NCBI GenBank assembly: GCA_015680685.1
Contig: MNCI01004648.1
Coordinates: 204,676 to 268,675 of the forward strand
Origin: Gnetum montanum
Taxonomy: Eukaryota > Streptophyta > Gnetopsida > Gnetales > Gnetaceae
Reading direction: 5' to 3'
DNA: 64,000 nucleotides
Below are positions 44,577 through 55,373 of this stretch, piece by piece (the stretch's first letter is position 1; each line of letters opens with the position of its first letter). Both the position numbers and the translations under genes were made by a program. Under the pieces are notes generated by a model. It was not told the origin of the DNA and made no database searches. It worked only from the letters and a program-made list of their open reading frames with translations.

Positions 44577-45297
44577 ATAAAGTAATGGGGAAATGATCAG
44601 ATAAGGTTGCGTGTTGGTGGACTTTAGTAGTAGAAAGGGCCTGCCAAAAAGAAAGAGTGGAAAAATAATATCTATCTAACCGACTATAAATGCGAGCCTG
44701 CCCCTTACGAAGATTGTTTCAAGTGAAGCTGTTTAGAGAGCCACAAACAGTGTCTGCGATGCTGTTCGAAAGATAGAAACGTTTCTTAAAATTTGACCAG
44801 GCTTGATATTCATGATGAGGAAGTTGAGAGAAAACACCCCCAAGCTTATCATGAGAGAATTCCATCATGTTAAAATCACCGCCAAAAATCTAAGGAATAG
44901 AAGGGAGGCTATGAGTGAGTTCATGCCACAATCAGGCCTGTTCGGTAGAGTCATTGGGAGCATAAATATAACAAACTCCGAAGGGACCATGTGAGGAGGA
45001 GAAAACAGCCTAGGCCACTTTGTGACCTAAATCGGACCCATGTTGTAGGAGTTTGTCTTTTCAATAGGCTGGAAAAAGAATGGTTGCTCCACCTTTGCCA
45101 CACTAATGAGAAGTAGCGAGAACAAAAGAATGGGGGAGAAACCAATGGGCTGAAAGAGATAATTGGTTGGCTGAGATCTTGATTTCTTGAAGAAGGAGGA
45201 AATCCAAAGTGAGATTTAGACTAGGGAGGAAGTTGTTGGCTCGTTTGCGACGAAGCCTATCAGTTAGGCCTTGGACATTCCAAGATAGGAGGTTCAT
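44577..45297 (-). pseudogene. LINE Y2 endonuclease (apurinic/exonuclease-phosphatase type)
   Basis: It starts MNLLSWNVQGLTDRLRRK (45297), with the catalytic Asn in SWN, then LDFLLLQEIKIS with the catalytic Glu. GPFGVCYIYAPNDSTEQ, FGGDFNMMEFSHDKLGG (Asp-x-Asn), SRLDRYYF and TLSDHFPI (Asp-His) follow near 44600. All key motifs of this nuclease family are visible in order. It nicks target DNA to prime reverse transcription. Several stops and one shift interrupt the reading. Confidence 0.82.
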
Positions 45298-46440
45298 GGA
45301 GAAGCTCTAGATGTTATGAGTGACAGGGTAGTAGAAGGATTTGGGTTAGGGATGTCAGTCGTCATAGTAGTGGAAAGAATTGCAAAGGAGTTGCTTGTAT
45401 TAATAGTTAAAGCTGGGTTAGTTTTGGGCGAAGGAGAGGAAGAGGGAGTAGTGGTTTTAGATGCTTTGGCTTGTTTCCTTCCCCCTACCTTTACAAACTC
45501 ATCACGTAAAAGTGAATCTTTGACTGATTGTGATTGGATTATTGGTGCCTTGGACCTGGCCTTAATGAGAGAATGGGATTGGGAGACTCTTGCCTTAGAG
45601 GGAGCAGACAAGAAAGAAAGTTGTGCAGCATTGTTAGAAGTAGAACCAAACTTAATGGGATCAAGTGGTGGGTTAGGTTGAGGAGTGACTACAGGACTGG
45701 ATTTGGGAGGATTGGTTTGGGATTTTTTCTTAGCTAGAAAGGGACAGGTAGAAATGTGGTGCTCTGCACGATGGCAGTAGCTACAAGAGTTGGGAAGATA
45801 AAAATAGTCTACCTTTTGAGTAAAAACTTTGCCTTCAGCTCCTAAGGTTAAAGTGGTTTTCTTTTGGGAAATGTCAAGTTTGATACAATAGCGACGAAAG
45901 TGAGCCCCGTTAACCTCAATTTCATGGTTAGAGATGACTCAACCTAAGGTGCTAACTATGCCTTGCTCAACAGATGAAAAGATTAAAGGAAGATTAGGCA
46001 GCTCTACATAACAAGGGATGATATTAAAGGTTGGGTTCCTGACATTGAAATCAAATTTCCAAGCCTGGGCGATAAGTGTAGCATTACGAGCAGGAAAAAT
46101 CTGAAGAGAGAGAGAGCTTTCTCGATGTGAGAAGCCTTAGAAAGTTCAGCGAGGACAAAATTACGAGCATAGTATCGAGCGTGTAAGACCTGTATCCTGT
46201 GGGTTTGTAAAATATTTTTAATATACAAATTAATGCTTAATGGTCAAGGTAGAAAACCCACTATTTGAGAAAAAATAAAGCATGCAGAAAAATCTTGAGA
46301 AACAGATTCAAAGATGGCATCAGGTAAAAGAAAATCCAAAGATTCTAAGTTAGGAGAACTTCCTTGAAGTGAAGAAGTAGCAGCCGCTGAGGATTCATCC
46401 ATACCGTTGCAGGAAGGAAGCTCCATGTCCATTTGAACAA
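45298..46440 (-). pseudogene. LINE Y2 ORF1, DUF4283-like domain plus CCHC knuckle
   Basis: The likely start is at about 46430 (MDMELPSCNGMDESSAAATS). The central part, in shifting frames, includes RIQVLHARYYARNFVLAELS and LTLGAEGKVFTQKVDYFYLP. The knuckle CSYCHRAEHHISTC (C-x2-C-x4-H-x4-C) is at about 45790-45745. A Ser/Pro/Asn-rich tail (45294-45611) ends just before the endonuclease ATG. The protein is expected to bind LINE RNA. At least two frameshifts are present. Confidence 0.72.
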
Positions 46441-46658
46441 GCTCAACGTCGATAATCTGGCCGTAAAGCACCAGAATCCTGAGTTAAAGATCAACGGTAG
46501 ACAAAACGGCAAGCGTTGCAACCAAATCTGCCTAGATCTGGGGTTGCTTGTTGTTGCCTTCCCAATCACTGTGTCGTTTTGTTATGAAAGAAAACCCAGA
46601 ATGAAAAATGCAGCGTGCAACTGCGTCGCTTGGGCACACTGTAGCCACCGCGGCCTTG

Positions 46659-46727
46659 CCAAAAAACCAAAACCCAAACGCGTGGGCCCTGCCAAAAAAC
46701 CAAAACCCAAACGCGCCGGCCCTGTTG
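46659..46727 (-). repeat. Tandem repeat in the LINE Y2 5' leader
   Basis: A 31-bp unit containing CCAAAACCCAAACGCG and GGCCCTGCCAAAAAA occurs twice back to back, with small changes. Together with GC-rich flanks it lies upstream of ORF1, where plant LINEs keep an internal promoter. Confidence 0.65.
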
Positions 46728-46873
46728 ATTGTAGAGCCAACGTGTCTCGCAGAGAAACCATAATCAGGGCTCACTGTGTTGAATTTTGTTTACAACGAGG
46801 AGAGGTAGTCCCAGTTCTATAATGATAATTGAGTCACATAAGTGCACTATGAAGAGTGTTCAATTCAATTTCC

Positions 46874-47760
46874 TCGTCTTTAGTAATGTGCAAGATCATG
46901 ATTAGTTTTTGTTGGGGGTCATGGTTTTTTGGCACATGGGGCCTTGCCCTTACGCAGTGGTGACTTGGTGCCCATTAGGACCTCGACCTTTTCTCTCAGG
47001 TGCTGGTTTGGATTAGAGTTTCAGGGCTTCCTTGGGAGTTTTGGACACTTGAGTTTATCGAGTTGTTTGTAGCATTTTTTGGCAAATTCATAGCATTGGA
47101 TAAATTTACCACATCTATGGAGTGAATTGGATTCACTTGTTTTTGTGTTTGGAGATCATTAGCATTGACAGACCTCCTCAAGGATGTTGTTCTGGCGCTG
47201 CCCTTAGGGGATGAGCATATCACAATGGAATATGAGAACTTATTGATGGAGACTCCAGATCCAGGCTCAAAAAATGGGCCTTTTGTGGAAAGCTTGGCCA
47301 CACCACGGAGGTTTGCTGGGCCAAAAGGGTTTGGGCCATTAAGCTAGATGATGAGGGTGTATGGATGAAGGTGAAAAGGAAGGGATGTGCAGGGGGCTGA
47401 GCGATGACTGTAGGGGGTTGTGTGATGCCAGTGGGGAATGCTACTGGTGTCATGGAACTAGTGTGAAAGGTTGTGGTTCTGAATCCTGTTTCCAAGCTGT
47501 TGGATTTGATGGTAGAGCAAGGTGAGGGCATTGGTGAGTTGGCTAGTCTTGGACTAGAGGGTGGCTTTGTCGTGCCTCTTGAGCTAGCTTCACATGGGAA
47601 GGAGGTGCCTCTATTGGGGTTTGGGCAATTGTAGTTTGTGGTGCTACTAAATCTAGGTTGGGTGATGGGGCCCAGCCCAACCCTTGTAGTGGGGAGTGGT
47701 TTTGGGTTTCCATGGAGCCTACAAAGGTTGGGTGGCTATCTATTCCTTTGGTGCACAATT
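46874..47760 (+). pseudogene. LINE X3 ORF1, C-terminal part
   Basis: The reading GSWFFGTWGLALTQW, VSGLPWEFWTLEFIEL, FFGKFIALDKFTTSME and LALPLGDEHITMEYENL matches X6 ORF1 (GLALTSWCSGVH, IFGIPWELWNLEFLEK, FFGEFIALDNVTQSMA). These are DUF4283-type sequences. The first half of this ORF1 lies at 40835-41245, before LINE Y2. The zinc knuckle is not visible here. Confidence 0.7.
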
Positions 47761-48899
47761 GCCAAACCTAGTTGGAGATTGACTTGGGCATTCAGATGAC
47801 CTTGAAAGAAGTCTACTGGAAACACACTAACTGTAGACAATGAAGATTGTGACTTGGAATTGCAGGGGGTAGGGCACCCCCTATAAGTGACATGTCCTAA
47901 AAGAAATCATGAATAGAGATAGCTGTGATGTGGTGTGTCTACAAGAAACAAAGTAGCTGAGTTAGGAATTTGGATTTCTAAATTGGGAGGTTGGCAAGTC
48001 CATCAAGTTGCTTGTTGGAGACGAGCCGGTGGCCTTGCTGTGTTATCTAAGGTTCCCTTTTGTTTGGTTGATGCTTCAACTTGGAGCATTACTATTCACT
48101 TGCCATTGTTTGGGTATTGTCTCACCAATTTCTACAGGGAGTAGGTGTGGGAGAAAAGGCTTGATGAGCTTGACAGGGTTGTTGAGCTCATCCCGAACAC
48201 ACAACAATGGATTATTGTGGGGGAGTTTAACCAATGATTGCATGCTTGGGAGAAGACTGTGGGACGGGGGATAGCATTACACCAGTAGGAGCTGAACAAT
48301 TTTTACAGTTCTTGCACTAGCATGACTTGGTGGATGTAGAGATTGCTAATTGCAACTTTACTTGGAGCAATCACAAGAAGGGGAGCGCCAAGGCCATGTC
48401 CAAGATTGACCATGTTTAGGTTGGACCCCCATTATGCTAAAGAACGTGCAGTTTTCTGGGACTAAATGAAGAGCTTCAGGTCATCGGTCATTGACCTATT
48501 AGATTAGGAGGGAGTCACATCCTAAGGTTTCTTGGTTCCGTTTTGAAAGGACCTGGCTCATGAAGCTGTGGCTTCGACCGCTGGTGACAGCCATATGGGA
48601 CCACTATTCAGTTGTGAGGGATTCACGTGATTTCCTTACCAATGGGCTCAATATCTTGAAAAAAGAGATTAGCTCTCGTTGGAAGGAGGAGAAATACTCG
48701 TTTAGATCTCATCGGGGGATGTTGCAACAATGGCTAGGTCTGGTTCATGAAAGGTAGGAGAAAGGGGAATTGTTAGTTCAGGAAGAATAGGCTCTCTTGC
48801 TTGAGCTCCAACAACTTAACTAGGAAGAGATAGAACATTGGTGACAAGGATGAAGGATGGTGGCCGACCGATGAGGTTTTTCTTTGTAGCTGCTTAGGT

Positions 48900-50230
48900 T
48901 GACAACTTGGCAAAAATAGTGCATAGTTTGGTCAAGTAGGGATAGGTGCTGGAACGCACTGTCGATATTTCTTAGGAGTTTCAATCTTTTTGGGGGGCCA
49001 TTAGGTGGAGGTGGGAGACTTTGTCTATTGATACAGATTCAATCGATGCTTATGGAGGAGGACAATTAGCAATTGTTGGCTCCTTTTACTTGGGAGGAGC
49101 TTGATACCACTTTGGGGGACCTGAAGACGGGGAGGGTGTCGTGACAAGATAGTTGGCCCATTGAATTTTTTTGGGAGTTTGCAGATGTTTTGGGCAAACA
49201 TATTCTTGATGTGTGAAATACCATGCTATGTTGGAGACAGATTCACCGGGAAATAAATTGTTCCAGAATTGTTCTTATCCCTAAGATTGAGGGTCCATTG
49301 GAGGCTTCACATTACAAGCCCATTGGGGTTTGTAATACCCTCCTTTGATTGTTTACGGAATTACTTGTTAGAAGGTTGGGTCCTTTGATGCCGCATTTGG
49401 TTTGTCATAATTAGGTTGGGTTTGTGAGAAATAGACTTCTTTAGGATCAAGTTATTCTTCTGCTGGAGATCCTTCACTCCCTTCAGGTAGAGTGTTTCCT
49501 TGGGCTATGTTTTAAGCTTGACATTGTGAAAACGTATGATAGTGTCAATTGGGATGTGTTACGGGATATAATGGTAGGGAAAGGTTTCAGCTGCGCTTTC
49601 ATTGACTTATGCCTTTAAATATAGTCTTTAGCTGCTTAATTGATCTTGAAGGGGTTTTATGGGGTTTCTCATCACTGGGGCAGGGGACCCGTTGTCTTTG
49701 TATCTTTTCGTTATGGTTATGGACACTATGCAGGATTATTGTAGGGCCAAAGGGGTGTGGGGCTTGCACATTAATGGGGTGAACTGCATGGTGTCGCACT
49801 ATGCAGATGATACCATCCTTTTCACTTGTGCTTCGGTGTTGTAGGCTAAAGCTTTGGATTGGGCCCTATTGCGAATGGCGAGGGAGGTTGGTCTGGAGGC
49901 GAATCGTGCCAAATCCACACTTTACATAACCCACCTTAATTCCGGGGTAAAAGCTTGTATCATGCAAACTTTGGGGTCCTGCTCAGTATTGATTGTGACC
50001 GGTATTTGGGGTTTCCCATGTTTGAATGGAATCGTAGGAGAGCTTGGGTTCAACTCCTCAAACGTGTTCAGCAGCAACTTGGGCATTGGATTGGCTGTTT
50101 CTTGACTAGGAAAGGGCAGATCATGTTGGCCACTTCAGTGCTTTCGTCCATTGCGTGGTTTTGCCCCTTAACATTGGAGACAGTGTGGATCAATTAATTC
50201 AAAATTTCATTTGGTCAGGGAGAAAGTGGG
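48900..50230 (+). pseudogene. LINE X3 reverse transcriptase, broken
   Basis: In several frames the text gives LAPFTWEELDTTLGDLKTGR, INCSRIVLIPKIEGP, YKPIGVCNTLL, CFKLDIVKTYDSVNWDVL, NGVNCMVSHYADDTILF and LEANRAKSTLYI. SIDCDRYLGFPMFEWNRRRA and WIGCFLTRKGQIMLATSVLS follow. The Y-A-D-D catalytic site is kept. The C-terminal sequence fades near 50500. Confidence 0.75.
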
Positions 50231-50510
50231 GGAAGCCTCTCCATCTAGTGGCATGGGATATGATTGCATGCCCTTGAGATGTGGGAGGACTAGGAATTTT
50301 GAAATTCTGCAATCTAGTGACAATGGAACAGCAACAGCTGGTTCATCGCATGTCATGGGCTAACATGGATACGGTGCCATGGATTTGGATCATGCGCCAT
50401 AAGTATCATCAATGGACTGCAACTACACAAGATTCTCTTTCATGGCATTCAATTTGCCACCATGTTCAACGTATGATGGTGTTAGGTTGGCTTGCTGTGC
50501 AACCCAAACT

Positions 50511-51653
50511 ATGATTGACTTGCCATCACAATCACGTCTCACCCCATCATTAAACATGAGCTTCTTGATTATAGGCATGAAACACTCATTTGCAGCAAAC
50601 TCTCATGGACCATTTGTAACAAACCTTTACAGACTAACAACGAAGCTATCCTTTGTATATGCACACCCTATAACAGCTTGAATTTGATGAATTAGTTTTC
50701 AAATCTATGACTATCCTTCTTATATGCATACCCTATAGCAGCTCTGATGCCATTGTTAGACTTCATCTAACTTACTGTTTAATTGTACAAGCTGGGATAC
50801 CCCTATTAGGGGTAATCAACAACAACAGATTCTGCTATCTGAAACAAAATATTATCACAATGAATTAGCATAATGGAAATAAAACCACACAGCTGAAGTT
50901 ATAATGAAAGATAATAAGTTGAAAGTAAGTCATGAACCCCTACCAAACCAGGGCAAACACTTGGTTACTTACATTTCCTTTCATTTCAATTTATACATGT
51001 GGTTCCTTACAAGCTAACCTAAGGTTCATTAATTCTTAACATAGTCTCCAATCACCTAAAAACTTCTAAAAAGGTCTACCAGATAATAATTTTGGTATTG
51101 CTATCTACTCTAACACAGTCCTCACATATCCTTGCTATCTTCATTTTGCTACCTTTGAATACCTTGTTATAGTTGAAGAGCATGCTTCAGCAGTTAGCAA
51201 GATGTTCACCTACAAAGTGTGTGAATTCACAATTCATGAAAAAGTGCATGTGGTTCTCCAAATCATGTAGTTGCAAAGTTTGCAATCTGATGCAATTTGC
51301 TATTTGTTTCTGTTTGCAAGCTTTTGATCTGTCATTTTCCTTGCTTCTGGATGTATATCTATGTTCTTGTTAGTGTCTTCCAAGAGCGACCCTCAAATTG
51401 AACTTCAAGGTAAATATGTCACCCGTTACAAGACCAATGCATGTATTCCAGGCATGTTTGGCTTTCCATAGAATGTTGTGGAGTTCTGTCATGAGTGCAC
51501 ATCCTCCTTCTTGCATGGGCTTTGCAGTTTTTACACAACTAAATGCCATCGAGTTTTAAAGAAACTCAAGACATTAGAATAATTTTGTTTGTGTTTCCAT
51601 CTTAATTTCACGCAGAGCACTGATTGATCATTTTTATCTGTCCTAATTAACAG
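50511..51653. other. 3' part of intron 1, nothing recognised
   Basis: AT-rich DNA without transposon motifs. Short imperfect direct repeats of a phrase with CTTTGTATATGCACACCCTATA (50652) and CTTCTTATATGCATACCCTATA (50716) lie about 64 bp apart. Confidence 0.5.
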
Positions 51654-51760
51654 GTTCCTTATGGATGATATTTGGTTTTTATGGATCCCAGTACTTGGAA
51701 ATGGGGCTCAACTATTCCCGACTTTTGAAAGCCAACAAATTCTTTGTCCAAGGAATCAGT
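51654..51760 (+). CDS. APD-like gene, exon 2
   Basis: The acceptor is TTAACAG and the donor is GTAAGT, a perfect plant consensus. After the split Gly codon the 35 residues are SLWMIFGFYG, SQYLEMGLNYSRLLKANKFF and VQGIS. This completes the transmembrane helix and gives the membrane-proximal 'GFYG...L-G-x-x-x-S-R-L-x-x-A-x-x-F-F-V' block that I recall from APD proteins. The exon ends in phase 0. Confidence 0.75.
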
Positions 51761-51836
51761 GTAAGTTTCTGAATATCTTTTGCAAAAGCTTGGCAGATAA
51801 GGATCCTTTGCATTTATTCCCTTATATTTGTAACAG

Positions 51837-51995
51837 GTAGAGAGCAATGTCCAAAATGGAGAGTTCTCACAGATGCTAAATGATGAAGAGATTACAGTGC
51901 CAACTCTTTATTCATTTCATAGAACACCCTCACTTGGTGATCAAAAAGAATCGACGAGGGAACTTAGTCTTGATATTCCTCCTTTGAACCACAAG
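51837..51995 (+). CDS. APD-like gene, exon 3
   Basis: The intron before it is only 76 bp, and the acceptor is TAACAG. Fifty-three codons stay open from V-E-S-N to L-N-H-K, with the donor AAG|GTAGTC. The block VPTLYSFHRTPSLGDQK corresponds to the 'P-x-L-Y-G-F-Y-x-x-P-P-L-D' segment of the APD luminal domain. Both boundaries are phase 0. The frame also stays open past the donor to 52121, so only the family match and exon 4 decide the splice. Confidence 0.7.
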
Positions 51996-52126
51996 GTAGT
52001 CAGTTTTCCTTTTGGAGATGCAACTAACTTAGCTAAAGATCAATTAATGAATCTGAAAAACAATTTTTTTGGTATAATTCTAAAATACATGATTGAATTT
52101 ACCTGTTTGCATTCCGTGTGATCTAG

Positions 52127-52217
52127 GAATGGGCATTCTGGCTTAACAAGGGGTCTGAATTAAGATTGGAATACAAGGTTATGTCACCTACCAATTTATT
52201 CATTGTTATTGCACAAG
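52127..52217 (+). CDS. APD-like gene, exon 4
   Basis: The acceptor is GATCTAG and the preceding intron is 131 bp. The 30 codons plus one base read EWAFWLNKGSELRLEYKV, MSPTNLFIVIAQ and G. This matches the APD 'K-E-W-I-x-F-L-N-K-G-S ... S-Y-x-V-x-S-P ... L-V-I-A-Q-G' stretch. The donor is the weaker GTTGGT. The next exon should start in phase 1 with a G-R/K-E-x-L-x-E-W-like sequence. I did not find it before 64000, so intron 4 is at least 11.8 kb. Confidence 0.7.
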
Positions 52218-52510
52218 GTTGGTTTTCTAATGCAATTTAAAGCATTTTCTTTCTGTATGGATCTCTGATAAAGCATAAGAAGTGTGATTTGTGAGCATTA
52301 ACATGTGGGTTATGTTCTCTACTTTGCATTATCATCATAATCCTAGCCTTGTCCCAATAGTATCGGGGTGGCTATAAGAGTTCTGTTTTACTTCTATTAA
52401 GCACTAAATATTTTATCTATCTTCAATTATTCCTTACGGGGTAGGTTTCCTATTAATGTCATCTGTCTTCACCAGCAACATGGGTGGGTGATTATCATGT
52501 GACAACCATT

Positions 52511-52630
52511 GAAATTGGATATTCCACTCATATTTTTTTTGGTTTGTGAGATCCCAGGGACTATAAACTGATTGGGACAAGAAATTGGATATTCCACTCA
52601 TATTTTTTTTTGGTTTGTGAGATCCCAGGG
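52511..52630. repeat. 49-50-bp direct repeat in intron 4
   Basis: Copies at 52511-52559 and 52581-52630 differ only by one T in a T-run. They share GAAATTGGATATTCCACTCA and GGTTTGTGAGATCCCAGGG, with a 21-bp spacer. Confidence 0.9.
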
Positions 52631-52967
52631 CTCATCAATGCCTGCATGCTTAATTGACTGTTGCTATGGCAGATGTAAACCATTTTAACTTAGTGATGGT
52701 GTTGACAATGTGCTTTGTTCAAGGCAACCTAGTTTGCCATGGAGTGTTGGCTGCTGCACTTCGAGCACTAACTCTTATTACTCAAAAAGCCTGAATCCAA
52801 TTGAGAGAAAAATGTGATGGGACAGGAATCAGGGATGATGATATCTTGGGAGTGGGGGCTAATTCCTCGTGAATTTTTGTAAGACTTTTCTTTTTAGGTG
52901 TTTTGGGGTGGGAGAAAGGAGATCTGGGAATTTTTTCTAACACCTCTAAGAAACATAATGTTTTATG
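52631..52967. other. Intron 4 sequence, nothing recognised
   Basis: No exon or transposon motif was seen. Confidence 0.45.
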
Positions 52968-54130
52968 TTTTTTTTTTTTTGATAATGTTTGGGATTATAT
53001 TACTGAAAAATAAAATCTGTACATGAAGATTTACAACAGATGAAAGACGGGAGATCTCCCCTCCAGCAAAAAACCCAAAACAGGAGCTCAACTACATGAA
53101 AACAGTAAAGTGTCCAGGCTGAAACTTGGATGCAATTGCAACATCCTGAGAGGCCTTACCTCTCGAAACTAACCCGACTATATCAAAATTGGGGTATTAA
53201 GAATCACCCCCTTCCCCATTTGCCAATTTAATCTAACACAAGCCAAACGTCAAAGAAACACCAAAAGGAAGGACCCCTTAGTCCCAAGCATCCCACCCCA
53301 ACCACCCCTTACAGACGTTTAGGGAGAGTGTGGCAAGCACAATCTGGCATTTCTTGGTGGTGGATAGCGTTTAGTGTATCCTAGTGTTGTTCTAAGTCAA
53401 CAAAGATCGTGGCTTCTTAAAACACCTTAAATGTTGCCTCCTTCCTCGCTTGCTTAGTAGTCGACCCTTTGCCATCTAAATGAGATTTGAGCAAGGAGCA
53501 ATAAATATGCCATTTGAGTGCAGACCACGTGGTCTCGTAGTTGATATCAATAGTCAAGTAAGGGCATAGTCCCTCCCTTAGTTAGTGTCGTGCATTCTAG
53601 GTGTGGGCCTTGTTAGTTTGTTGACTCATGTGTGTAGCTTCTTCATGCTCCCGCTCTTGAGCAGCCATCTCCAGCCATTCACGTTCTTGTCACTCTACCT
53701 TTTTGTGTTCCATTTCTTCTCTGATTTGGCCCAAAGCTCATCCATTAGTGCAGCTTTGGAGCTCTCCACATGCAATGCCTGTTTTCTTAACAGCTCCTTC
53801 TCTTTCCTTCTCTTTTTCTTGGAACTTGGCCTCAATTTGTTCCTGTGCATGTCAGAGAGCCTTGTCCTACCTGGTTTCCCAATCCCTTCGCTCCTCCACT
53901 CTAGCTTTAGTCGTTGCCTCCTCCATGACCCTACTAAAATTAGCAGCAACCTCCTTAGCCCCAATCGATCCCAATCCATCAAATATAAAAGATATCAAAT
54001 AAGAGGATTCTTAGCTTTCCTGGTTTGGGCCTTGCTCTAGGAATGTGGCCTCCAAATTAATGACAACTATCCCTTCTACCATGATGACATAGAAATTGTA
54101 CAACTTATCGTGTTCTTGTGCCCCTTCACT
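52968..54130 (-). mobile_element. Family X LINE 3' end, copy X4
   Basis: A 13-T run at 52968-52980 is the poly(A) tail of a minus-strand LINE. The 3' untranslated end (TTTTTCAGTAATATAATCCC) matches the end of X6 (TTTTTTCAGTAATGCAATCC). Upstream, the minus strand encodes a charged helical segment: VAANFSRVMEEATTKARVEE, then IEAKFQEKE and LGQIREEME. FVDLEQH and PDCACHTLP match FVDTELH and PHCACHWLS of X6. It covers only the coiled-coil end of the C-terminal extension and the 3' UTR. Confidence 0.7.
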
Positions 54131-54189
54131 AAAGTAGTTTGGATAGCTTCAAGCACTATGCCTACATAGCTGTTGCACGGGGACTCTCC

Positions 54190-55190
54190 AATTGGTGCGG
54201 TGCTTTGGGCTCTCTGGTGGGTGAAAAACGATTGGATATTCTAGGCCTACCACTCACGAACTTTGGAAAGAAGCTATGGCGGCAATGGGCGTTGCCCCAA
54301 CCTTCGAGCCAGATTGTGAGTGTTTTAGGGTTAACTAGATGCTGTGGAGCATGGTGGTGTGGATGGGATGGGGTGACCTCCTTCCTTTTCTTGTCAGTGT
54401 CTTGGACCTCTCAAATTTGTTGTTCTATACATGATGGAGAGGGGACATCACGAATTTCCACAGTGTCTGCATTCAACTTATTGAAATGGCCATCGCTGAG
54501 TACTTGTGTCTCCCAGTTGTGGTGGAGACTATTGCCCATGGGGCAGGCCCCACCAAAGGTTTCTTTGCTGGGCTAGTACCAAAACTTGGGAGCAGCTAGG
54601 TCCCCAAGTTGGCTCTCCCTTTGCTGTGGTAGGAGGTTGTGGAGCTTGTGGAAGGTTTTTTTTGTTCAATTTGGTAATGTGTGGAAGCTGCAGAGCGCAT
54701 GCTTCACCCTTCTTCACTTCATGCAGCTAGGGTGACCAATGAACTTACCAAAATTCTTCTTGGCCTCTCTCCATCGGGGGAGAAGGTGATGCCACTCGAG
54801 CTTGATTCTAGCCCTTTGGAGGGCTGCACAACCGCCGGTGCAATTGTCAATGAATCCATCCTCCTACTTGGTGGTTTATGCAAGGTGGAGACTAACATAG
54901 GAGGGAGAGGCCTCCTCTACATAGGCCGTCACAGAGGAATAGGAGGAGTTCACGGGGCCTGTGGAGAGCTTTGACTAGTAGGGCTCTACTATTGGCCAAC
55001 AACAAAGCTTCAAGGAGTAGCTCCAGAAGGCCAAGGATCAAATCTCCTAGGAGCTACAAGGTAAGTTCTCGGCTGACCTCTGCAGGGTCATCATTAAGGT
55101 TGAGGCTAGGGTGAGATCAGAGGAATAGGTGTAGTGGGAGGCTAGGGCGACCCCCCAACCGTACGACCCCCCACCCGGGCCGAACCCCTA
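54190..55190 (+). mobile_element. Family X LINE fragment, copy X5 (C-terminal extension)
   Basis: It starts with the end of the zinc region (ALWALWWVKNDWIF), then AMGVAPTFEPDCE and MAIAEYLCLPVVVETIAHGA. GFFAGLVPKLGSS, VPKLALPLLW and VELVEGFFVQFGNVWKL follow. LLHFMQLG and FFLASLHRGRRWCHSSLILA close it. Each block aligns with X1, X6 and X7. It ends in charged text at about 55140. It is head-to-head with X4: X4 runs left and X5 runs right from about 54160. Stops are numerous. Confidence 0.68.
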
Positions 55191-55373
55191 CGGGCGAGTC
55201 GGAAGCCGCCGACAGGTGCTTTGAATTCTGCAGTTGCTGCAATAGCTATATCGAACATTTTTTGGCATACCATGCTTTGAACAACATTGAAAAGATAGCA
55301 CATGAGTAAAACCATTGACCAATAATTTTCTTTGCTCCATCATGAACATATTTATTCCAAGCAGCTAATCCTT

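Larger units (their letters stand above)
41246..46873 (-). mobile_element. Nearly full-length LINE, family Y (copy Y2)
   Basis: On the minus strand the order is 5' leader with a tandem repeat, ORF1 (DUF4283-like domain plus CCHC), apurinic-type endonuclease, assembly gap, reverse transcriptase and zinc-binding C-terminus. There is no RNase H. It is bounded by a 15-bp target duplication. The 3' end is not poly(A) but TTTTTTGGGGTCCAACACC, as in Y1. Stops and frameshifts are moderate, so it is younger than X3, which it interrupts. Plant L1-type LINEs insert by target-primed reverse transcription. Confidence 0.85.
40835..50510 (+). mobile_element. Family X LINE copy X3, split by LINE Y2
   Basis: The 5' part (40835-41245) holds a Gly-rich leader and the start of ORF1, ending SLSEELLLFV. 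The 3' part (46874-50510) resumes in ORF1, then endonuclease (MKIVTWNCRG, about 47849; VCLQETK; IIVGEFNQ) and RT up to HYADDTILF (49793-49820) and CDRYLGFPMFEWNRR (about 50000). The split is bounded by a 15-bp duplication (41231-41245 and 46874-46888). Copy X3 stops near 50510, in the region after the RT thumb. It therefore lacks the zinc region and the C-terminal extension. Many stops are present. Confidence 0.75.
25554..51653 (+). other. Intron 1 of the APD-like gene, about 26.1 kb
   Basis: Donor GTACCG and acceptor TTAACAG fit phase 1 on both sides. The intron is filled with LTR-retrotransposon fragments, X-family LINEs, a nested Y-family LINE and a solo LTR. The assignment rests on the joined protein reading smoothly through one transmembrane helix. 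No transcript evidence is available here. Confidence 0.65.

Noticed and set aside
53585-54040. Plus-strand hydrophobic open frame (151 codons) resembling a membrane protein
   Set aside because: The minus strand encodes the coiled coil of LINE X4. The hydrophobic frame is its antisense.
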